From the NCBI GenBank assembly GCA_005223375.1, contig RXOD01006057.1, forward strand, positions 1-11,452: a stretch of 11,452 bases of DNA, given 5' to 3'. This document shows, one piece after another, positions 7,246-11,452 of this stretch. Positions within the stretch are counted from its first letter, which is position 1, and every line of letters begins with the position of its first letter. The DNA comes from Amoebophrya sp. AT5.2 (Eukaryota > Sar > Dinophyceae > Syndiniales > Amoebophryaceae). Below the pieces are notes generated by a model, which made no database searches, was not told the DNA's origin, and saw nothing but the letters and a program-made list of their open reading frames with translations. Position numbers and translations under genes: made by a program.

Positions 7246-10200
7246 ATGTCTCAAGCACAACATCAACAACCGCAATGGGGCACAGGCACACCAGCTCGAC
7301 CTGGAGGACCACCGGTCGTGGGCGGAGCTCCTCCCCCTGGACACCGACCGTACCCTCCGCCGCTGGACCCGCGCCAGCAAATACCCTGGGGGGCTCCTTC
7401 ACCAGCAGGAGGGCCGCCTCTCCCGGGTGCGCGGCCGCCACCGCCCGGTATGGATCCGGTCGCGCCGTCGGCCATGCTGTACCCTGGTCAACAGTTCTTG
7501 TACCATCCGGTGCATCAGGAACATGATCTTCATGTCACGCCCCCTGCAGCAGGAGTTCAACATCCTTATCCACCACCTGCGACTGCACCAGCTGCGTACA
7601 CACCGGCGGGGGGACAGGTGTCTCCGTACGGACCGCGACCTCCTCCCGGAATTGTCGGGACGAAGGGAGCTGCTCCTGCAGGAGCAGCTCCTGGTGCTAT
7701 CTCTCCGCAGTATCCACAGCCAAGATACGTTGCGTCGCCGCCCGGGATACCGCCGCAGCACTTTAATAATCGGGGGTCGCGGGGGCTGCTGTCTCCTAGT
7801 GCCGAAGCGCTTCCTCCAGCTTTACCGCCGCAGCCGCGCCAACAGCTGACGACGGAGAACCTCCAACAACTGAACAGGCAGCGCGGGGTGCCGCCGCCTG
7901 CAGCAGCTCAGCACCAGCAGCACGCTGCAGGTCCTACTTACGCTGGAGGATCCGGGTTCTTCGGCCAGTCCGGCTATAGCAGTTACGATGCTCCTCCTGC
8001 ACCGGAGGGCGCCGCGTCGACACTGCCGTATGCGCCAGCACTCGCAGCGGGGTCGCGGTACCCGCCACAGCCTAGACATGCGGACCCGCGACCTCGTGGC
8101 GCGCCACTTTCCGCCATCAATGAAAAGCGAAAGCATTCAGATTGTTCCAGCAGTTGTCCCTCCGACGCAGAAGAAAAGGAGGCACCAGAGGTGGCCGATG
8201 CGCGAGAGTTCTTGAGGGTCGGAAACGAAACAAGCATTGATTGCACTCGAGGAATCCCGGTTGCGAGTGAAACTGCTCAACGGATGGGTGGGCACTTCTT
8301 GATACCGGGGAAGAAGGCACGCGACATTGAGGGTGGGAAGCAGGTATTGGATTTTTTATTATTTTTCTTCTTTTCAGGAGTAAACGTTAGTTCTTCATCT
8401 TCTTGGAGCGACTGGTGCGATGCAGAGGACGAACACAGACCGGAACTCCGAAACTGGCACAACGACAACGAACTGGCTCTGGCCGCTGTTTAATATATAA
8501 TTTATCGCCCTCTTTCTACTGCTACTCCTACTACTTCTTCTTCTACTTCGTTCTTCTTCTTTCCATTTATTTTCTGCGGCGTGAGATCAATAAAGACCAA
8601 AACCCCGCCTCAGATCGACGAGCATCCTGTTGCTGGTCCTCGCATGGAGGATTCGATTTCTGCGGAACTGGGCGGCCCGGCAAAACTGGTGGAGTGGCAA
8701 AGAAAAATTGTGGACACTATGTTGAACCATCCGAAGATGCGGCTGCACTTCCACACGAGTATGGTGGCGCAGTTTACTGAGAAATACCACGAAAGCTTCA
8801 ACGGGCTGCAGGCCACGGAGCCAGCCACCTACAACATGATAGCCTTCCGCCATACGATGTTGGTATAGTATACGTACTTTGTTTCTTACTTTCTGCTTGG
8901 ACACCGACACACCTCCGGCTTCAACCTACTTACATACTTAGTTTAGAAGGCAGATCCCCACGGCGCAGCCGCGGGGAGGTGGTCCATACTTACTTGTAGT
9001 CCTTAAAGCAGATACTTCTTCTTGCACTTCTGAATCAGAGCTCTTTGTTTCTGTGTATACTCAGCCAGGACGATGGAGCAGCAGTAGTTGGGCTGAAAAC
9101 TAAATTTAAAGCAATTATTGTACTTCATCTCAGATGATGCGGCACTATTGCGGCGAACCGGAACGAGATCTTGGGTACCGGACGGAGGAGAGAGCTCCAG
9201 ACATCAACACAAGACATCTAATGTCGCGGTGGGAATGCCGGCAGCAGCATCGCAAGGACAGGGACCCTAGGCAGGATCAGGAGGAGCCGGTCGCAGGAAA
9301 AGGCAAGGGTAAGGGAAAGGAACTACATCGAGGTACTAATTGACTTTGATCGAGTTCGAGTTCTCTCTTTGGAAGGCATCGCGGACCAGTAAGAATTGAG
9401 TCTCTTCTGGACCCAAAGTGTTTGCAACCGACCGAATGTCTTTGCTGGACTCATTGAAATTGACATAAAAAGTAAATTTCTGAACGTTCATCTTCAGGAG
9501 GAGGCCTCTCCACCCAGCCGGAGACCGCTCATCTTCAGCAAGATCCTCTGCAGCCTTCCGGAGCATCTTCAAGTGCGAACTGGCGGCAAAATCGAAAGGA
9601 CGACGCGGCGGCTGCTCAAAGCAGCGGGCAGCCTCAACCTCCTCTTCCCCGCGCTCATCCGGGTTTGACGGCCTGGACCGACCTCCAGGTCTCGTCGGAG
9701 GCGGTCGAGCCAACAACTGCAGCAGCAGCATCATCGGACGAGCTCGTCAAGCCAATTGGCGAGCTCAGCAGCACGGAGCAGCAACACACGCTGACGACTC
9801 GACTGGCAAGTACGGAAGTCCGGGCCGGACTGGCTGCCGAACTTAATCAGGGCGCCATCGCCTCTTCTTCGACCTCCGACCAGCAACTCTCCAAGACCCG
9901 TTCTGATGCCGACGGTGCCTGGCGGACTAAGTCCAAAGACAAGAACAACCCACCACCGTCGTCGCGCAGCACCGATGCATGGGGCGTCTTGACTCAGCGG
10001 GCGGAGCGCTTGCACCAGGCAGCGGGGGATCACTGGCCGTCGAATAACAAAAAGCTCACGTCGCCCCGCAAAAATGAAGGGAAAAATACATCAGATGACT
10101 GGCGGATGGACGCCGAGATGAAGAGCGCGGAGCGTGGGGACGTCGAAGTAGAACATGGAGAACGAGACGCGAAGGCAGAGGGTGCTACTGTAGTTGCCGA

Positions 10201-11242
10201 TAGGGACGAGAAGAACACCACGAACGCGTGGTACACTGTGGACTTGCGTGACCACGGCGACGACAAGCAAGAGACTTCGGCAGGCAGTCGGTGGCGGGAC
10301 AACGGAGAGGAAGGCGACTCTTCCAAGCTGGACAAAACACATCGTGGTCCGACCGCTTGGGATTGGGGAACCGCCGGGGATGGCGTGACACCTCCAGCAG
10401 CAGCTGACACAAACAGCGACCCGAAAGCGACGGGCTACTGGCGCGGCGGCGGCACCCGAAGTGAGCACGCGGAGCCATCGAATCCGAACTGGAAGGAAAC
10501 CTCGCCTCGATGGCGCGACGGTGGCACCAGAGATGAGCACGCGGAGCCATCGAATCCGAACTGGAAGGAGACCTCGCCTCGAACGCCTCGAGGAATCCGG
10601 GAAGCGAGCCATCAGAACGGCGGCGGCGCGACGGGCACGACGTGGTACGCAAATTCGTACTGGAACAGCAAGGAAAAGGAAAATGAGGATAGGCACCCCG
10701 GCGCAGGAGCCTCAACATCAACATGGTCGCACTGGAATAAAGAAGCTAGCGCTGGAGGTGGATCATGGAACAACCAGCCGGGTCGGAGTTACGGCCGGTG
10801 GAATAACTACAATCGCGACGAGAAGTTGCGTGGCAGCAAGGATTCCGATGACTTCACGGCCTGGAAGCCCGAAGCTTTGCAAAGCGTAGATACCGTGGGA
10901 TCCGCCGCCTCTGCTTCGTCGACGTCGGCACTTGCTGCAGCACACAGCACATTTTCCACGACGACCCCGTCCCCCGCGGCTGGAATATGTGACCAGCAGG
11001 CGCTTCTAAAGGCTAAGGCCGCGCTAGAGAAGGAGCGCGGGGCGCTGGAGAAGGAAAAGAAGACGGTGAAGGAGTCCGACGCCAGCAGAGCTGCACGACT
11101 GGACAAGGAGAAGCAGGAGATCCAGAAGGAAAGAGAAGCGATAAAGCTGGAGAGGCAGAAGATGGAAGAGAAGAAGCAGCTGATGCAGATGCGCATGGAA
11201 CGCGAGTCCAGGGAACTGAAAAAGTTCTTAAACATGATTTGA
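7246..11242 (+). CDS. Large Pro-rich/Trp-rich protein with C-terminal coiled coil, unknown family (four exons)
   Basis: Joining 7246-8343, 8614-8862, 9134-9332 and 9498-11242 gives 1096 residues. The start is the first ATG after an in-frame TGA at 7186-7188 and sits in AAAG-ATG-T. Residues 1-290 are Pro/Ala/Gly/Gln/Tyr-rich and disordered. A KRKH patch at 294-297 may be a nuclear signal. Residues 322-449 look more ordered, including FLRVGNETSIDC, GGHFLIPGKK and LVEWQRKIVDTML. Residues 450-515 are charged with a GKGKGKGKE run. Residues 544-971 are disordered with 21 Trp, often as xAW (x is T, G, D or N), plus a 24-residue tandem duplication at 830-877. Residues about 1014-1090 are rich in Glu/Lys/Arg/Gln/Leu and likely form a coiled coil. 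I do not recognise the family. The composition suggests an RNA-granule or scaffold protein, which is inference. Confidence 0.75.
7666..7691. repeat. 26-bp perfect palindrome within coding sequence
   Basis: The half GGAGCTGCTCCTG (7666-7678) is followed directly by its exact reverse complement (7679-7691), with no spacer. It lies in the first exon of the Trp-rich gene and encodes GAAPAGAAP from residue 141, so the palindrome coincides with a short repeated peptide. Confidence 0.85.
8344..8613 (+). other. Trp-rich gene intron 1 (270 bp, phase 0)
   Basis: The donor is GCAG|GTATTG and the acceptor CCTCAG|ATC, preceded by a long pyrimidine-rich stretch at about 8505-8578. Both flanking exons are codon-aligned, joining ...IEGGKQ to IDEHPVAG. 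A nearer acceptor, TTTTCAG at 8377 after a strong T/C tract, would make a 34-nt intron but leads straight into TAA (GAG TAA). Reading through unspliced gives a stop at 8491-8493. Confidence 0.75.
8863..9133 (+). other. Trp-rich gene intron 2 (271 bp, phase 0)
   Basis: The donor is ATGTTG|GTATAG, with an in-frame TAG as the second codon of the intron. The acceptor is CATCTCAG|ATG. Splicing joins ...FRHTML to MMRHYCGE in frame. Several earlier AG dinucleotides exist, so the acceptor is less certain than the donor. The intron holds a hairpin flanked by short direct repeats. Confidence 0.65.
8933..8992. repeat. GC-rich hairpin between 8-bp direct repeats, inside an intron
   Basis: CATACTTA occurs at 8933-8940 and again at 8985-8992, enclosing 44 bp. 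The enclosed DNA contains a stem from 8955 to 8977: CCCC and CGGC pair with GCCG and GGGG around a GCA loop, with one A/C mismatch. The layout resembles a very small insertion with a target-site duplication, though both parts are short enough for chance. Confidence 0.5.
9333..9497 (+). other. Trp-rich gene intron 3 (165 bp, phase 1)
   Basis: The donor is CGAG|GTACTA and the acceptor ATCTTCAG|GAG. G9332 plus GA at 9498-9499 forms a Gly codon, after which the frame stays open without a stop from 9500 to 11242. Unspliced reading stops at 9341-9343. The downstream frame has no ATG for a long distance, which supports its being an internal exon. Confidence 0.75.
10439..10582 (+). repeat. Two tandem copies of a 72-bp unit (24 residues each)
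   Basis: Copy 1 is 10439-10510 and copy 2 is 10511-10582. The 3' part from GAGCACGCGGAGCC onward is identical apart from one A/G change, whereas the 5' third differs at several bases. Each copy encodes WR.GGTR.EHAEPSNP followed by NWKETSPR, contributing two Trp. It is a recent in-frame duplication within the Trp-rich region. Confidence 0.95.
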
Positions 11243-11452
11243 TGACATAGTCATAGACATTGACATGCACGTTCGTGTCATAATCAATCTGCATCTGCCA
11301 TCAACCCCAACGCACGACGAGGCGAAGAGTTCCGCTCCCAACAGAAGCAAGAACATCTGGTCCATAGTGCTTACTTATGCATAAAAATGCTGAAGAGCAA
11401 CAGAGCCTCGATTTTCCTCACTCATGTTGTACGCGCCCTGGAGGGGGCGCGC
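11243..11452. other. 3' flank of the Trp-rich gene
   Basis: This 210-bp stretch after TGA 11240-11242 is probably 3' UTR and the start of the next intergenic region. It has no AATAAA, only a GCATAAAAATGC element near 11378. I see no further gene before the window ends. Confidence 0.5.
11432..11451. repeat. GC-rich hairpin at window end
   Basis: CGCGCCC (11432-11438) pairs perfectly with GGGCGCG (11445-11451) around the loop TGGAGG. It is 190 bp past the last stop codon and could be a structured 3' element or the edge of a repeat that continues outside the window. Confidence 0.6.

Noticed and set aside
8378..8493. Protein end reading through 8344-8493 (poly-Phe then Ser/Trp-rich tail)
   Set aside because: The LLFFFFS stretch is the pyrimidine tract of an intron. 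Splicing 8344-8613 gives a longer codon-aligned protein.
8586..8594. AATAAA as a polyadenylation signal ending a gene near 8600
   Set aside because: It lies within an inferred intron just before the acceptor at 8613, and the frame continues downstream.
4542..9133. Three introns of almost equal size (270-271 bp) as copies of one mobile element
   Set aside because: Apart from the shared GTAT start their sequences do not resemble each other, and their ends lack shared terminal repeats. The size match looks like coincidence.
10091..10724. Two antisense open frames opposite the Trp-rich exon
   Set aside because: Both are Arg/Ser/Pro-rich and repeat only because the sense-strand 72-bp duplication repeats.

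Overview
This window reads as nuclear DNA of a GC-rich unicellular eukaryote. It holds three genes, all on the + strand, each interrupted by spliceosomal introns. I infer six introns. Every one follows an exon ending in G, starts with GTA and ends with CAG, and every one restores an open frame with matching phase. The proteins are very rich in low-complexity sequence (poly-Gln, poly-Ser, Pro/Ala, Trp-rich and acidic tracts). Head-to-tail gene order, GC-rich codons and low-complexity proteins would suit an alveolate such as a dinoflagellate relative, but nothing here fixes the lineage. No rRNA, tRNA, CRISPR array or recognisable transposase was seen.

Layout. (1) Positions 1-1027: the 3' part of a gene for a Gln-rich protein with a helical Gln/Glu segment; its 5' end lies outside the window. 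(2) 1028-1762: intergenic. (3) 1763-5886: a three-exon gene for a 1242-residue SNF2-family DNA translocase. All main helicase motifs are present, and the C-terminal signature best fits the ERCC6L/PICH-CHR24 group. Acidic disordered tails flank the motor and three low-complexity insertions interrupt it. (4) 5887-7245: a 1.36-kb gap with a perfect 12-bp inverted repeat and weak ORFs I do not accept as genes. (5) 7246-11242: a four-exon gene for an unrecognised 1096-residue protein. It has a Pro-rich N-terminus, a more globular-looking central segment, a Trp-rich disordered region with 21 Trp in about 430 residues, and a charged coiled-coil C-terminus. (6) 11243-11452: 3' flank ending in a GC-rich hairpin.

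No pathway clearly joins the three genes; shared orientation is the only visible link. The SNF2 protein is the only one with a confident family. The most novel item is the Trp-rich multi-exon protein, whose pattern of single Trp residues in small/polar disordered sequence resembles, without proof, Trp-based scaffolds such as Argonaute-hook proteins. I see no convincing multi-gene system.
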